Positions 9,494 through 19,391 of a stretch of 64,000 bases of DNA are shown here, piece by piece. Numbering within the stretch: the stretch's first letter is position 1; each line of letters opens with the position of its first letter. The position numbers and the translations under genes were made by a program. The notes under the pieces were generated by a model that saw only the letters and a program-made list of their open reading frames with translations, did not search any database and was not told the origin of the DNA. This DNA comes from Cytobacillus sp. NJ13 (GTDB lineage Bacteria > Bacillota > Bacilli > Bacillales > Cytobacillaceae). The stretch spans positions 4,987,501-5,051,500 of the forward strand of contig JAUCFP010000006.1 in the NCBI GenBank assembly GCA_030348385.1, read 5' to 3'.

Positions 9494-10360
9494 AGAAAAG
9501 AAGGCTTTAACAGCGTCGATTGCACTCACAAAAAAACGCTTTAAACTTTCTAAAAACCCTTGGCCTTCTTCACTTTCAAGGTACTTGGAAATTTTGTCTT
9601 TTGCCTGGTTAAGCTGCTCGCCGACCTGATTCCAGTCGATATCAAGCTCTTTCAGCTTGTTGAACAAATCTATTAAACTTAAAATCTCCTGTTCAGTCAG
9701 AGTGATGCCAAGTTCCTTTGCGGCATTTTCGATAATAGTTCTTAGTTCTGCATCGGTTTCAGGTGAATTTTTGGCAATTTCCTCTTTAATTTTGGCAATT
9801 AAAGCAGCAGCATTCTCGTTTCCGACCGAATCGCCAAGCTTAGCTGTTTCAACCATTTCTTCATTGGCAGCCTGTTTTACTTCTTCAGGAATTGTTTTTT
9901 CGGCCGAGATTTCATATGCCTTGATGATGCCTGTTAAGGCAGCTGTTCCGGAAACATTCGCAGGAGCTGTTATATAGATTTTCGCATCTTTTACACCTGC
10001 AGTAATCAAGGCATTAATATACATTTCATCAGTAACCCAGTTGATATTCTTTGTCTCAACTTCAAGTCCGGAGCCTTGTTTTGCTATTGTGACGGCTGAA
10101 GAAGATATAGCTCTCGTGCCTATTAAAGCTTTAGAGATATAATTGCCAAGATATTTATGTTCTTCTTCATTTGAAACAGTAATGATGGTCGCATCTTTCG
10201 GAGCTTTCATTTCAGCCAGAAGCATATTTTTTTGTTCTTCTGATAGATTCTCTCCTAGAGTGACAATTACGTCACCTTCTGCCATATCGGCAAATGCCTG
10301 TATCGGCATAATAAATAATAGCGAAATCATGAATAGCGCAAGCATTTTATTCCATTTCAT
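9491..10360 (-). CDS. ypuA: Secreted DUF1002 protein YpuA
   Basis: Secreted protein of unknown role (289 aa) of the DUF1002 family. A signal peptide covers about residues 1-24. The conserved GDVIVTLGENLSEEQK start, the SKALIGTRAISSSAVTIAK block and the TAPANVSGTAALTGIIKAYE block are shared with B. subtilis YpuA. The start at 10360 is set by GGGAGGAAAC about 8 nt upstream and the signal peptide; the longer frame has no such site. In B. subtilis ypuA also lies near lysA and the rib locus. Confidence 0.9.
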   Translation of the reverse strand: MKWNKMLALFMISLLFIMPIQAFADMAEGDVIVTLGENLSEEQKNMLLAEMKAPKDATIITVSNEEEHKYLGNYISKALIGTRAISSSAVTIAKQGSGLEVETKNINWVTDEMYINALITAGVKDAKIYITAPANVSGTAALTGIIKAYEISAEKTIPEEVKQAANEEMVETAKLGDSVGNENAAALIAKIKEEIAKNSPETDAELRTIIENAAKELGITLTEQEILSLIDLFNKLKELDIDWNQVGEQLNQAKDKISKYLESEEGQGFLESLKRFFVSAIDAVKAFFS

Positions 10361-10465
10361 GCGGTTTCCTCCCGGAGCAAAAATAGGTAAGCCATGTATG
10401 ACAAGTCTTTCCTTAATTATAATGGCTTCCTGTAAATAGACGATTCTTATGCGAAAAAGTTTCAA

Positions 10466-10600
10466 TTCTTCTTTAACTGAAACATTAGCTCAAAATGCCT
10501 ATTTCAGCAAGCAGAATGGAATTATCAGAAAGAATAGTGTAAAATGAATGATAGTTTGTGAGTCATAGGATTTATATATAAATGGGGGCAGTAAGGAATC
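10466..10600. other. Gap upstream of ypuA and the 28-aa ORF
   Basis: Divergent leader region. TTGTGA (10556-10561) and TATAAA (10577-10582) form a weak 15-nt-spaced promoter candidate toward the plus strand. Nothing else is recognised. Confidence 0.3.
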
Positions 10601-10687
10601 ATGAAAAAAAGCAATTGGCTTCTTTTTATTTTATTGCTTGTCTTAAGTATCGGATGGGGACTGGTTTACTGGTTTTTTATAGTTTAG
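10601..10687 (+). CDS. 28-residue membrane peptide
   Basis: Small ORF starting MKKSNWLLF and made almost wholly of hydrophobic residues after the first five, so it would span the membrane once with a short basic N-terminus. AAGGA lies about 4 nt before the ATG. No family recognised. It sits alone between ypuA and ribT, with no clear terminator after it. It could be a real small protein or a chance ORF. Confidence 0.5.
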   Translation: MKKSNWLLFILLLVLSIGWGLVYWFFIV

Positions 10688-11226
<539 letters not shown>

Positions 11227-11751
11227 TCAATATTCCTGCCTTTTTTTCTGATTCAGAGCCTCCAGTCTCTCTTTAATGACCATTGTTCTATCTCTTCTTT
11301 TATGGCGGTGAACAATTTCTTTATCCAGTAGAATGCTGTCAGAGCACCAGGCAAATCCCCTGGAAGAGCAAATATTCATGCATTTTTCCTTAAGCAAGTG
11401 GTCTGTAATTGGTAAATTAACGCTCGTATACTTTCCGCCTTTTTGTATCAGCTCGAGCCTTTCCTTAAGGTCTTTCATCAATTGATCTGCATTAAGTCCC
11501 AGTGCCGTCAAATCTGCAGGACTGCACTCCAATATGCCGATTCCTTTGCGGAGAGTACGTTCGGCACCATTATTATTTTCTCTGCGATGATGATAAAAAG
11601 AAACTGCCATGAGAATTAATCCAACCCATGTAGAATTTTTATTGTTTCGATCCGTATTCTTCCAGTATTCCTCCAGTATTTCGTGACATTCAAAATAATC
11701 ACGGTCACCATGAAAATGGACCATGAACTCGATATATTCATCAGGATACAT
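11227..11751 (-). CDS. ypuF: DUF309 protein YpuF
   Basis: DUF309 family (174 aa). The family signature is at the start: FMVHFHGDRDYFECHEILEEYWK (His and Glu residues of a likely metal site), then YHHRRENNNGA. ATG 11751 is preceded by AAGGAG; the frame is open to 11901 but without family similarity. Function unknown. It keeps the B. subtilis position between ribT and scpA, but here it is on the opposite strand from both. Confidence 0.88.
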   Translation of the reverse strand: MYPDEYIEFMVHFHGDRDYFECHEILEEYWKNTDRNNKNSTWVGLILMAVSFYHHRRENNNGAERTLRKGIGILECSPADLTALGLNADQLMKDLKERLELIQKGGKYTSVNLPITDHLLKEKCMNICSSRGFAWCSDSILLDKEIVHRHKRRDRTMVIKERLEALNQKKRQEY

Positions 11752-11811
11752 ACTCTCACTCCTTGACAATTCTTTCTTTATCTTAACATAGGAGAAGCGG
11801 TTATCAGAAAA

Positions 11812-11843
11812 ATAAAAACCCGGCGATTTAACCGGGCTTTTAC
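11812..11843. terminator. Hairpin upstream of ypuF
   Basis: CCCGG pairs with CCGGG inside A and T runs (AAAAACCCGG / CCGGGCTTTT). It resembles a bidirectional terminator and would end transcripts from the yjcZ-type gene on the minus strand before ypuF. Confidence 0.6.
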
Positions 11844-11963
11844 AGGGGATGAATTTGAACACGTATATTTTGGCGCTTCTGGCTGGTCTCTGAAAGGCCA
11901 TTCTTATTCAGGTCCAGCCAGCAAAGTGCCGACTTTGTTATTTGCTGTATTAAACGCAACAAT

Positions 11964-12062
11964 TTAGAAGCACCAGGAAGCTCCTACAATAATTAATAGG
12001 ATGAACAGCACTACAATTAAAGCAAACCCGGTTCCGCAATCTCCAAATCCAGTATTAGACAT
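11964..12062 (-). CDS. YjcZ-family small sporulation peptide
   Basis: 32-residue peptide MSNTGFGDCG followed by a hydrophobic stretch and ending GASWCF. Glycine-rich head plus one membrane segment is the YjcZ/YtxO type found in spore-formers, often expressed in late sporulation. AGGAGGT lies 8 nt before the ATG at 12062; the frame is open farther upstream but has no signal. Exact role unknown. Confidence 0.8.
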   Translation of the reverse strand: MSNTGFGDCGTGFALIVVLFILLIIVGASWCF

Positions 12063-12272
12063 ATAAAATACCTCCTGTATCTTTATTTCCATACATCGTA
12101 TGTAGGCAATTGCCTGAATGATTGGGCGCATCAAAAAGTTCGAAAATGAATTTGGGGGCATTATGGACATCCGGGTTATTTTTCTATTGGATAACATTAA
12201 TGAATAATCTATACTAGATATAGTCTTTTGGCGTTTAAGGGAATTTATATTAGGAAAATTTGGTGGTTATTT

Positions 12273-13034
12273 ATGCAATATGATCATTATAACGTAAAAA
12301 TAGATGCGTTCGAAGGGCCGCTGGATCTTCTTCTTCATCTTATCAATCGGCTTGAAATCGATATCTATGACATTCCTGTATCAGAAATCACCGAGCAATA
12401 CCTCATTTATATACATACAATGAAGGAGCTTCAGCTTGACGTAGCAAGCGAATATCTTGTAATGGCTGCTACACTGCTGGCTATTAAAAGCAAAATGCTG
12501 CTGCCAAAGCATGATGAGGAAGAGCTGGAGGATGAATTTGGAATGGAAATGGAAGAAGATCCAAGGGATGAACTTGTAGAACGGCTGATTGAATACCGTA
12601 AATATAAAGAAGCTGCGGAAGAGCTTAAGGAGCGCGAACAGGATAGAAGTTTAATGTACACAAAGCCGCCTGCAGACCTTTCGGAATATGTGAATGATTC
12701 ACAGCAGGAAAAAGCTGATTTGAATGTAAGTCTTTATGATATGCTTGGCGCTCTGCAAAAGTTATTAAGAAGGAAGAAACTGCAAAGGCCGCTTTCTGCG
12801 AAAGTTGCCCGCCAGGAGATTCCTATAGAGAAGCGGATGTCTGAAATTGTGGACCAGTTAAGGAATTTTAAGGGCAGGAAAAAATTCACCGACCTTTTTC
12901 CAATATCAGACAGAGAACATATAGTGGTAACTTTCTTGGCGGTGCTGGAGTTAATCAAGCGTAAAGAAATACTGGTCGAGCAGGACAGAAACTTCTCGGA
13001 TATCTTTGTAGCTTCCATGGAAGGAGAAAAATAG
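12273..13034 (+). CDS. scpA: Segregation and condensation protein A
   Basis: Kleisin subunit (253 aa) of the SMC-ScpAB condensin that organises and separates chromosomes. The N-terminal SMC-binding part has [21 protein letters not shown], followed by [22 protein letters not shown], an acidic linker (residues about 88-105), and a C-terminal winged helix that binds the SMC head. ATG 12273 gives the family start MQY and has TGGTGG upstream; the frame is open to 12228. It is 1 nt from scpB. Confidence 0.96.
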   Translation: MQYDHYNVKIDAFEGPLDLLLHLINRLEIDIYDIPVSEITEQYLIYIHTMKELQLDVASEYLVMAATLLAIKSKMLLPKHDEEELEDEFGMEMEEDPRDELVERLIEYRKYKEAAEELKEREQDRSLMYTKPPADLSEYVNDSQQEKADLNVSLYDMLGALQKLLRRKKLQRPLSAKVARQEIPIEKRMSEIVDQLRNFKGRKKFTDLFPISDREHIVVTFLAVLELIKRKEILVEQDRNFSDIFVASMEGEK

Positions 13035-13035
13035 T

Positions 13036-13620
13036 ATGGAGATTATTAATTGGAAGGGAATTGCTGAAAGCCTTCTGTTTGCTGCCGGTGATGAAGGCTT
13101 ATCCTTAAAGCAAATTGCCCATGTTCTGGAGGTGGAAGAACTTCAGGCCCGTGAAATCATGGACAGCCTTATTGAAGACTACAGCAATAGCAGCCGCGGA
13201 ATTATGGTGGTTGAACTGGCGGGGACTTTTCAGCTGGTAACGAAAAAAGAGTTTTCTGCATATTTAAAAAAGCTGGTAGAATCTCCATCTTCCGCCTCCT
13301 TATCTCAGGCGGCACTCGAGACATTGGCAATCATTGCTTACAGACAGCCTATTACAAGGACAGAGATTGAAGAGATAAGGGGAGTCAAGACAGAGAGGCC
13401 TCTTCAGACATTATCGGCAAAAGCACTGGTTAAAGAAGTTGGGCGGGCAGAAGGAACAGGTCGGGCCTACCTGTATGGAACGACTAAAGAATTCCTTGAT
13501 TACTTTGGCCTTAAAAGCATAGAAGAGCTTCCGCCGCTGCAGGATAAGATTAGTGAAGAAGAGGATTTCCATGAAGAGGCAGATTTATTCTTTGAGAAGT
13601 TCCAGGAGCTAGATTCTTGA
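13036..13620 (+). CDS. scpB: Segregation and condensation protein B
   Basis: Second kleisin-partner of SMC (194 aa), a dimer with tandem winged-helix domains that binds the middle of ScpA. The conserved LSQAALETLAIIAYRQPITR and EIRGVKTERPLQTLSAKALV regions are present near residues 95-135. It follows scpA directly, with coupled translation. Confidence 0.96.
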   Translation: MEIINWKGIAESLLFAAGDEGLSLKQIAHVLEVEELQAREIMDSLIEDYSNSSRGIMVVELAGTFQLVTKKEFSAYLKKLVESPSSASLSQAALETLAIIAYRQPITRTEIEEIRGVKTERPLQTLSAKALVKEVGRAEGTGRAYLYGTTKEFLDYFGLKSIEELPPLQDKISEEEDFHEEADLFFEKFQELDS

Positions 13621-13739
13621 GTTTTCTGACACATTACATAGGAAGTGTGGTAAAATAGATTTATATTTTTCCCTTTCCTTTTAAAACAGCTGTCATACAT
13701 ATCATCTTAAAACCATCGGGGGAAATAGGAGGGTTTTGC

Positions 13740-14159
13740 TTGCTGATTAAACATTGCAGGGGATACGAGCTTGAAAAAGAAAAGCCGAACACTTCGGAAG
13801 ACTTTTTTAACAGAAGCGAGATTGTGTTCGAAGAAGATGGGCAGGAGAAAACTTTTCATGTTTTATATGTCCGTTTCTTTGATGAATCCATGAATGAGTT
13901 CACACCCTATGAACAGGACCCAGTCTTCATTGCTGGTTCGAGAGAGGTGCAGTTCAAAGATCTTGTTGCTCTTTCATGTTTATTAAAGAACCCGGGTTTT
14001 AGGCATCGCAAACGAATTTATCTTAACTCTAAGGCTGATTTTGCATCCTATTTTCAGGATCTGGACTTTTCCAGGCTTCCCTCCATTTTTGAAGCGCTGG
14101 AGAATAAAAAATCCTTTGACCTGCGATCACCTTTAGATTTTATTGTTCAACCGCAGTAA
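13740..14159 (+). CDS. Uncharacterised protein between scpB and ypuI
   Basis: 139-aa cytosolic protein, not recognised. TTG start with TAGGAGGG 6 nt upstream. No membrane segment, no motif I can name; it has an acidic and aromatic composition. In B. subtilis ypuI follows scpB directly, so this is an extra gene. It probably shares a transcript with ypuI (31 nt gap). Confidence 0.7.
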   Translation: MLIKHCRGYELEKEKPNTSEDFFNRSEIVFEEDGQEKTFHVLYVRFFDESMNEFTPYEQDPVFIAGSREVQFKDLVALSCLLKNPGFRHRKRIYLNSKADFASYFQDLDFSRLPSIFEALENKKSFDLRSPLDFIVQPQ

Positions 14160-14190
14160 TAGCCAGTGTATAAATACGGGGGTGTAATGG

Positions 14191-14679
14191 ATGGGGAATT
14201 CAATCGTTAAATCACAAATGGAAGATGTGAAAAATTTCCTCGGTAATAGCGTTGCCGCTTTTGAAGATTTCTTAAATAATACAACGATTAAAGATCTTGA
14301 AACAGAAAAACAGGGAAATGTGAATTATTATAAAAGCATTCTTTCACATGTCAGAAAACTGCTGGTTTATTGTGAAGAAGGGCTTGATACCTGCACGATC
14401 ATTTTAAAAAGCGAACCCTTCCAAAAGGGGGCTGCCGAAAAAACATTATATCGGATTTACCATCAATGCATTGAAGAGTTTTTCTCTCCGAAAAATGATG
14501 CCTGGTTTGAGAATAGCCGTTCAGCATATACTGGAAAAAACTCAATCCAATTCCATGAGGAAGTTCCTGACAGCCTAAAAACAATGTTCAGGCAGCTGGA
14601 AGGAGAGTTCCAAAGGATTCGGGAGGAACTTGAATATTACGAAACCGATTACCGGACAAAAATGATTCAGTCAAAATAG
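14191..14679 (+). CDS. ypuI: DUF3907 protein YpuI
   Basis: DUF3907 family (162 aa), function unknown. The conserved CEEGLDTCTIILKSEPFQK block, the YHQCIEEFFSPKNDAW block and the ELEYYETDYRTKM tail match B. subtilis YpuI. A GGGGGTG site lies before the ATG. It follows scpB, as in B. subtilis, apart from the extra gene. Confidence 0.9.
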   Translation: MGNSIVKSQMEDVKNFLGNSVAAFEDFLNNTTIKDLETEKQGNVNYYKSILSHVRKLLVYCEEGLDTCTIILKSEPFQKGAAEKTLYRIYHQCIEEFFSPKNDAWFENSRSAYTGKNSIQFHEEVPDSLKTMFRQLEGEFQRIREELEYYETDYRTKMIQSK

Positions 14680-14686
14680 GAATGTA

Positions 14687-14719
14687 GAAGAACAGCAGGC
14701 AGCTGTTCTTTTTTTTTGG
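14687..14719 (+). terminator. Terminator after ypuI
   Basis: AGAACAGC pairs with GCTGTTCT around a 5-nt loop and is followed by a run of T. Confidence 0.92.
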
Positions 14720-14867
14720 GCTGGGTTATCGCAGGCTAGCGGGCAGTAAAACCCTCTGATTGAAGTTTCACTTTATATGCAGGTTTCCAATTTTCTTTGG
14801 AAAACGTACAACCTTCCACTCATACAAATAGAAAGTGAGCTATAAAAGGAAGTGAGTGGGGGATTGT

Positions 14868-15758
14868 ATGAGTAAAATGGAAGATTACATTAAGGAAGTT
14901 ACAAAATGGAACAAGGAGCTAAGAGATTTTTTAGACTCGGAGGATGTTGAACAAAATAATGAACTGTGGCAAAGACTGAATCATTTTACCGAAATTATGG
15001 ATGGAATAAACGGTCCCCTCGATATAGAAGCCCTGGAAAAGCTGCAGGAACAAGTGGACGCTCTTCATTCCGATATGGAGAATTATTTTACTAATAGGCA
15101 GCAGCTTGGAAATATCTATATCAATGAATCGTACATTTCTGCGGGTAAGCATATTTTGCCTCCGCTCCCTTATGATTACAGTGCACTTGAACCGCATATA
15201 TCAGGTGAAATTATGAGGCTGCATCATGATAAGCATCATCAATCTTATGTGGATGGATTGAACAAAGCAGAGGTGATGCTTCAAAATGCGAGAGACAATA
15301 ATGACTACAATCTCGTAAAACACTGGTCCCGTGAACTCGCCTTCCATGGGTCGGGTCATTATTTGCATACAATATTCTGGAATAATATGAGCCCAGAGGG
15401 CGGAGGAAAACCTTCTGGGGCACTCCTTAAAGAAATCAACAAATACTTTGGGAGCTTTGAAAGGTTCAAAAGCCATTTCACTGAAGCAGCCAAACAGGTA
15501 GAAGGCGTAGGCTGGGCAATCCTGGTCTGGTCGCCAAGAGCGCGCAGACTCGAAATACTTCAGTCGGAAAGACATATGCTTTTAACCCAGTGGGATACGA
15601 TCCCATTGCTGGTTTTAGATGTATGGGAACATGCTTATTATCTGCAATATAAAAATAATCGGGGGAATTATGTGAAAAGTTGGTGGAATGTTGTCAACTG
15701 GAAGGATGTAGAAGACAGGTATTTAAAAGCATCTGAGTTAAAATGGGAGCCGTTCTAA
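14868..15758 (+). CDS. sodF: Fe/Mn-type superoxide dismutase with N-terminal extension (SodF-like)
   Basis: 296-aa protein whose C-terminal 200 residues form a Fe/Mn superoxide dismutase: LHHDKHHQSYV and AFHGSGHYLHTIFW carry metal-ligand His residues, and DVWEHAYYLQYKNNRGNYV carries the Asp and last His. The N-terminal 95 residues are helical and acidic and not part of ordinary SodA. This size and layout match B. subtilis SodF. ATG 14868 follows GTGGGGG; GTG 14856 is an alternative start. Confidence 0.85.
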   Translation: MSKMEDYIKEVTKWNKELRDFLDSEDVEQNNELWQRLNHFTEIMDGINGPLDIEALEKLQEQVDALHSDMENYFTNRQQLGNIYINESYISAGKHILPPLPYDYSALEPHISGEIMRLHHDKHHQSYVDGLNKAEVMLQNARDNNDYNLVKHWSRELAFHGSGHYLHTIFWNNMSPEGGGKPSGALLKEINKYFGSFERFKSHFTEAAKQVEGVGWAILVWSPRARRLEILQSERHMLLTQWDTIPLLVLDVWEHAYYLQYKNNRGNYVKSWWNVVNWKDVEDRYLKASELKWEPF

Positions 15759-15855
15759 ATAGGAGCAATAAGTAAGAGGGGAGTACCAGGAGTATTCCCC
15801 TTATTTTTGATGGACAAGCCTTCTCCAAAGCCGCCAGACAAGTCAAACTTAATAG

Positions 15856-15883
15856 TCATATCACTACTTGTCCTGCATAAACT
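15856..15883 (+). promoter_or_regulatory. Candidate sigma-E promoter of dacB
   Basis: TCATAT at 15856-15861 and CATAAACT at 15876-15883, 14 nt apart, match the known sigma-E promoter form (-35 kmATAtt, -10 CATAcAmT). dacB is a known mother-cell sigma-E gene in B. subtilis. A dyad (GGAGCTCC region near 15905-15932) follows in the leader. Confidence 0.65.
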
Positions 15884-15980
15884 TGTACAAATAAATGAAA
15901 AACATGGAGCTCCTCCCTGTCGGGGAGATCATGTATTTCGCTCAATTTAACATTCCACAAAGGAGACGGGGTTTTGTGCA

Positions 15981-17132
15981 ATGAAATGGTTTAGCAGGCT
16001 GATGGCCATGGTTTTGGCCACCGCGTTGATGATGATGAATATTCCTCAGAAGGCAGAAGCGTCTGTTTCAGTAAGTGCCCGGAGTGCCATATTAATAGAG
16101 CAGGATTCTGGCCGTATCCTTTACCAGAAAGATGCAAATGAAGTGAGGAGAATAGCAAGCATAACAAAAATCATGACAGCAATTCTGGCTATAGAGTCCG
16201 GGAAAATGGACGACATGGTTAAAGTTAGTGATCGTGCTGTCAGAGCGGAAGGCTCCTCGATTTATCTAAAGCCAGGCGAAAAAATTAAGCTTGAAGATCT
16301 GGTCTATGGACTCATGCTTCGTTCAGGCAATGACTCTGCTGTTGCAATCGCAGAGCATGTTGGCGGAAGCCTTGAAGGATTCGGCTTTTTAATGAATAAG
16401 AAAGCTGAAGAGATTGGCATGAATAACACACATTTCGCAAACCCTCATGGTCTGGATGATCATGAAGACCATTATTCGACCGCGTATGATATGGCTTTGC
16501 TGACCAGGTATGCAATGAATAATGAGACCTACCAAAAGATTGCTGGAACAAAGGTGCACAGAGCGCCAAACCCGAATGAAAGCTGGGACAGGGTGTGGAA
16601 AAATAAAAATAGGCTCCTGACTGAATTATATGAGTATTGCACCGGAGGAAAAACAGGATATACAAAAAGGGCAAAGAGAACTCTTGTTACAACAGCATCC
16701 AAAGGCAGCCTTAATCTGATTGCAGTAACCTTAAACGGACCCGATGACTGGAATGACCATATTAATATGTATGAGACAGCTTTTAAAACCTATGATAGTG
16801 TGGAAGTCTTGCCCGAGGGAATTTTAGAGGATATGGATGAAGAGTATTATAAAGGCAAGGTTTATTTAAAGCATTCCTACCACTACCCTATTTCAAAAGA
16901 CGAAAAAGACAAGTTTAAAATTGATATAAAGCTGCAGAAACCTGAGTCAAAATGGGAAGACAGCCGGACTATGCCTGAAGTCATCGGCCACGCAACAGTG
17001 TATTTTGAAAATCAGCCTGTTAAAAAGCTTCCTTTATATTATAAGCATGATCCAGCAAAAGAAGATAAATCGCTACTAGATTACTTTAAGGGTCTTTTTA
17101 CCTCCATTGCGGGAGTGAAGACAAATGGTTAA
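15981..17132 (+). CDS. dacB: D-alanyl-D-alanine carboxypeptidase DacB (PBP5*)
   Basis: Sporulation carboxypeptidase (383 aa) that limits cross-linking of the spore cortex from the mother cell side. Signal peptide about residues 1-27 (ends KAEA). Catalytic motifs: SITK near residue 60, SGN near 118 (LRSGNDSAVA), and KTG near 223 (CTGGKTGYT). Heads the dacB-spmA-spmB operon, with which it overlaps by 8 nt. A sigma-E type promoter lies upstream. Confidence 0.95.
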   Translation: MKWFSRLMAMVLATALMMMNIPQKAEASVSVSARSAILIEQDSGRILYQKDANEVRRIASITKIMTAILAIESGKMDDMVKVSDRAVRAEGSSIYLKPGEKIKLEDLVYGLMLRSGNDSAVAIAEHVGGSLEGFGFLMNKKAEEIGMNNTHFANPHGLDDHEDHYSTAYDMALLTRYAMNNETYQKIAGTKVHRAPNPNESWDRVWKNKNRLLTELYEYCTGGKTGYTKRAKRTLVTTASKGSLNLIAVTLNGPDDWNDHINMYETAFKTYDSVEVLPEGILEDMDEEYYKGKVYLKHSYHYPISKDEKDKFKIDIKLQKPESKWEDSRTMPEVIGHATVYFENQPVKKLPLYYKHDPAKEDKSLLDYFKGLFTSIAGVKTNG

Positions 17133-17712
17133 TATCATTTGGGTGATACTAACCGCTATAGGCATTGTTTTTGCCATGATAAATGGCACCATGAATGAAG
17201 TGAACGAAGCCATTTTCAATGGTGCAAAAGAAGCGGTCACGTTATGTATCGGTCTGATTAGCATTCTTGTTTTTTGGCTGGGAATGATGAGAATAGCAGA
17301 GGACGCTGGATTGCTGAAAATACTTGCTTCGTTATTCCGTCCAATTGTGAAAAAGCTTTTTCCAGAGGTGCCCGGTGATCACCCTGCGATGGGATATATG
17401 CTTTCAAATATGATAGCCAATATGTTCGGCCTTGGAAACGCTGCTACCCCTCTCGGCATTAAAGCTATGGAAGAGCTGAAACAATTGAATGGAGGCAAAA
17501 ATGAAGCGAGCCGCTCTATGATAACCTTTTTGGCTATTAACACTTCAAGTCTTACTTTAATTCCTACAACCGTGATTGCAATACGGATGAATTATAATTC
17601 CGCCTCGCCAACCGATATTGTAGGTCCCACTTTAGTGGCTACATTCTGCTCAACATTGGCCGCAATAATGATTGACCGTTATTTCTATTACCGAAGAACG
17701 CGTAAAGGATGA
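17125..17712 (+). CDS. spmA: Spore maturation protein A
   Basis: Membrane protein (195 aa) needed for full dehydration of the spore core, of the nucleoside-recognition/Gate family. Several membrane segments and the conserved NMIANMFGLGNAATPLGIKA and FLAINTSSLTLIPTTVIAIR regions are present. Overlaps dacB by 8 nt, so the two are coupled. Confidence 0.95.
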   Translation: MVNIIWVILTAIGIVFAMINGTMNEVNEAIFNGAKEAVTLCIGLISILVFWLGMMRIAEDAGLLKILASLFRPIVKKLFPEVPGDHPAMGYMLSNMIANMFGLGNAATPLGIKAMEELKQLNGGKNEASRSMITFLAINTSSLTLIPTTVIAIRMNYNSASPTDIVGPTLVATFCSTLAAIMIDRYFYYRRTRKG

Positions 17713-17719
17713 GGTTAGG

Positions 17720-18256
17720 ATGGAGATTGTGTCAGCTGTTTCCCTTTGGTTTATTCCTATTTTAATAGGCTTTATATTAATATATGGAACTTTTAAGAAA
17801 GTTCCTACCTATGAAAGCTTTACTGAAGGCGGAAAAGAAGGCATAAAAATTGCTGTATCTATCATTCCGTTTCTTGTCGGCATGCTTGTAGCCATATCGG
17901 TCTTCAGGGCTTCCGGCGCTTTGGAGTATTTTATGGATCTGATCAGGCCCGGACTAGATGCCATTGGAGTACCTCCTGATATCGTACCCCTGGCTATCAT
18001 CCGTCCGATCTCTGGAACTGCAGCTCTGGGAATGACCAGTGACTTAATCGCTGTCCATGGTCCTGACTCGTTCATAGGCAGACTTGCCTCAGTGCTTCAG
18101 GGCAGTACAGATACAACTTTTTATGTGTTGACAGTCTACTTTGGAGCGGTAGGAATCAAAAAAATGGGAGATGCCCTCAAAGTCGGACTCTTAGCCGATT
18201 TGGCAGGCATCATTGCCTCCATTGTGATCGTAACTCTTGTTTTTGGCAGTATGTAA
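17720..18256 (+). CDS. spmB: Spore maturation protein B
   Basis: Gate-domain membrane protein (178 aa), partner of SpmA. Conserved PLAIIRPISGTAALGMTSDL and LASVLQGSTDTTFYVLTVYF are visible. ATG 17720 follows a GATGAGG/GAGG site and gives the family start MEIVSAVS; the frame opens at 17672 but overlaps spmA. Ends before a clear terminator. Confidence 0.94.
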   Translation: MEIVSAVSLWFIPILIGFILIYGTFKKVPTYESFTEGGKEGIKIAVSIIPFLVGMLVAISVFRASGALEYFMDLIRPGLDAIGVPPDIVPLAIIRPISGTAALGMTSDLIAVHGPDSFIGRLASVLQGSTDTTFYVLTVYFGAVGIKKMGDALKVGLLADLAGIIASIVIVTLVFGSM

Positions 18257-18290
18257 GCGAGCGTTAAAAGTAAAGAAGTTTTCTAGCACA

Positions 18291-18320
18291 AAAGATACCT
18301 TGTTTGGGGGTATCTTTTTA
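18291..18320 (+). terminator. Terminator after spmB
   Basis: AAAGATACC (18291-18299) pairs with GGTATCTTT (18309-18317) and T residues follow. Confidence 0.85.
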
Positions 18321-18479
18321 TATTTTACTTTCAAATTCTCAACTTTCAGTAAATATAGATTGTTTATAATGATAGCTGTTTTGACTATGGTTTGCTTTGA
18401 AAACTTGACGAATTATGTCATAATTCAGTAGGAGTGAAAAAGTATGAAATACTGTTAATAAAACTTTGAGGTGACATAT

Positions 18480-19205
18480 ATGGAAAGATTGCAGAAAGTT
18501 ATTGCCCATGCCGGGTTTGCTTCGCGAAGAAAAGCGGAAGAACTAATGGCTGAAGGCCGTGTAAAAGTTAACGGAAAAACAGTGAAGGAACTGGGAGTTA
18601 AGGTATCTCCTTCAGATCGGATTGAAGTGGATGGAATTCCAGTTGAGAGGGAGGAACCCGTTTATTTCCTTCTCTATAAGCCAAGAGGCGTAATTTCTGC
18701 CGTTTCCGATGATAAAGGCAGAAAAGTCGTCACGGATTTCTTTGAAGGAATCAAACAAAGAATTTACCCTGTTGGAAGACTGGATTATGATACATCCGGA
18801 ATTCTCATTCTTACTAATGATGGGGAGTTTGCAAATCTTTTAATGCACCCAAGCAATGAGATTGAAAAAGTCTACGTTGCCAAGGTAAAAGGCATCCCTT
18901 CAAAAGAAAGCATGAGAAGCCTTCAAAGAGGTGTGATACTCGAAGATGGAAAAACAGCACCTGCCAAAACCAAACTTTTATCAATGGATAAGAAAAAACA
19001 GACAGCCATTGTGGAAATCAGCATCCATGAAGGACGCAATCGCCAGGTTAGGAGGATGTTTGAAGCCATTGGCCACCCCGTTCTGAAACTGAAGAGGGAG
19101 CGATATGGCTACCTCACTTTGCAGGGTTTATCAGCGGGAGATGCGAGAGAACTTACGGCCCATGAAGTTAAGCAGCTGCGGGCACTTGCTATGAAAAAGA
19201 AATAG
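18480..19205 (+). CDS. rluB: 23S rRNA pseudouridine synthase RluB
   Basis: RsuA-family pseudouridine synthase (241 aa). The N-terminal S4 RNA-binding domain spans residues 1-60 (MERLQKVIAHAGFASRRKAE). The catalytic Asp sits in GRLDYDTSGILIL, and HEGRNRQVRRMFEAIGHPV is the conserved C-terminal motif. GAGGTGA precedes ATG 18480. It modifies the 23S rRNA helix 80-90 region in relatives. Lies between spmB and resA as in B. subtilis. Confidence 0.93.
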   Translation: MERLQKVIAHAGFASRRKAEELMAEGRVKVNGKTVKELGVKVSPSDRIEVDGIPVEREEPVYFLLYKPRGVISAVSDDKGRKVVTDFFEGIKQRIYPVGRLDYDTSGILILTNDGEFANLLMHPSNEIEKVYVAKVKGIPSKESMRSLQRGVILEDGKTAPAKTKLLSMDKKKQTAIVEISIHEGRNRQVRRMFEAIGHPVLKLKRERYGYLTLQGLSAGDARELTAHEVKQLRALAMKKK

Positions 19206-19391
19206 TGAGTTTTTAAAAAAATTCATAGAAGTGTCACAGTTACGATTATTTGTTAACAATATAGGTATGATGAAAAATGCTATAATAGTAAACAGCTATG
19301 AGGCTAATTTCTTTTTCCATATGTTACATATTAATTTGTTAATGGGTACGATGTTTGATCTGAAAAGGATGCCTTAGGAGGGAAATTTTTT

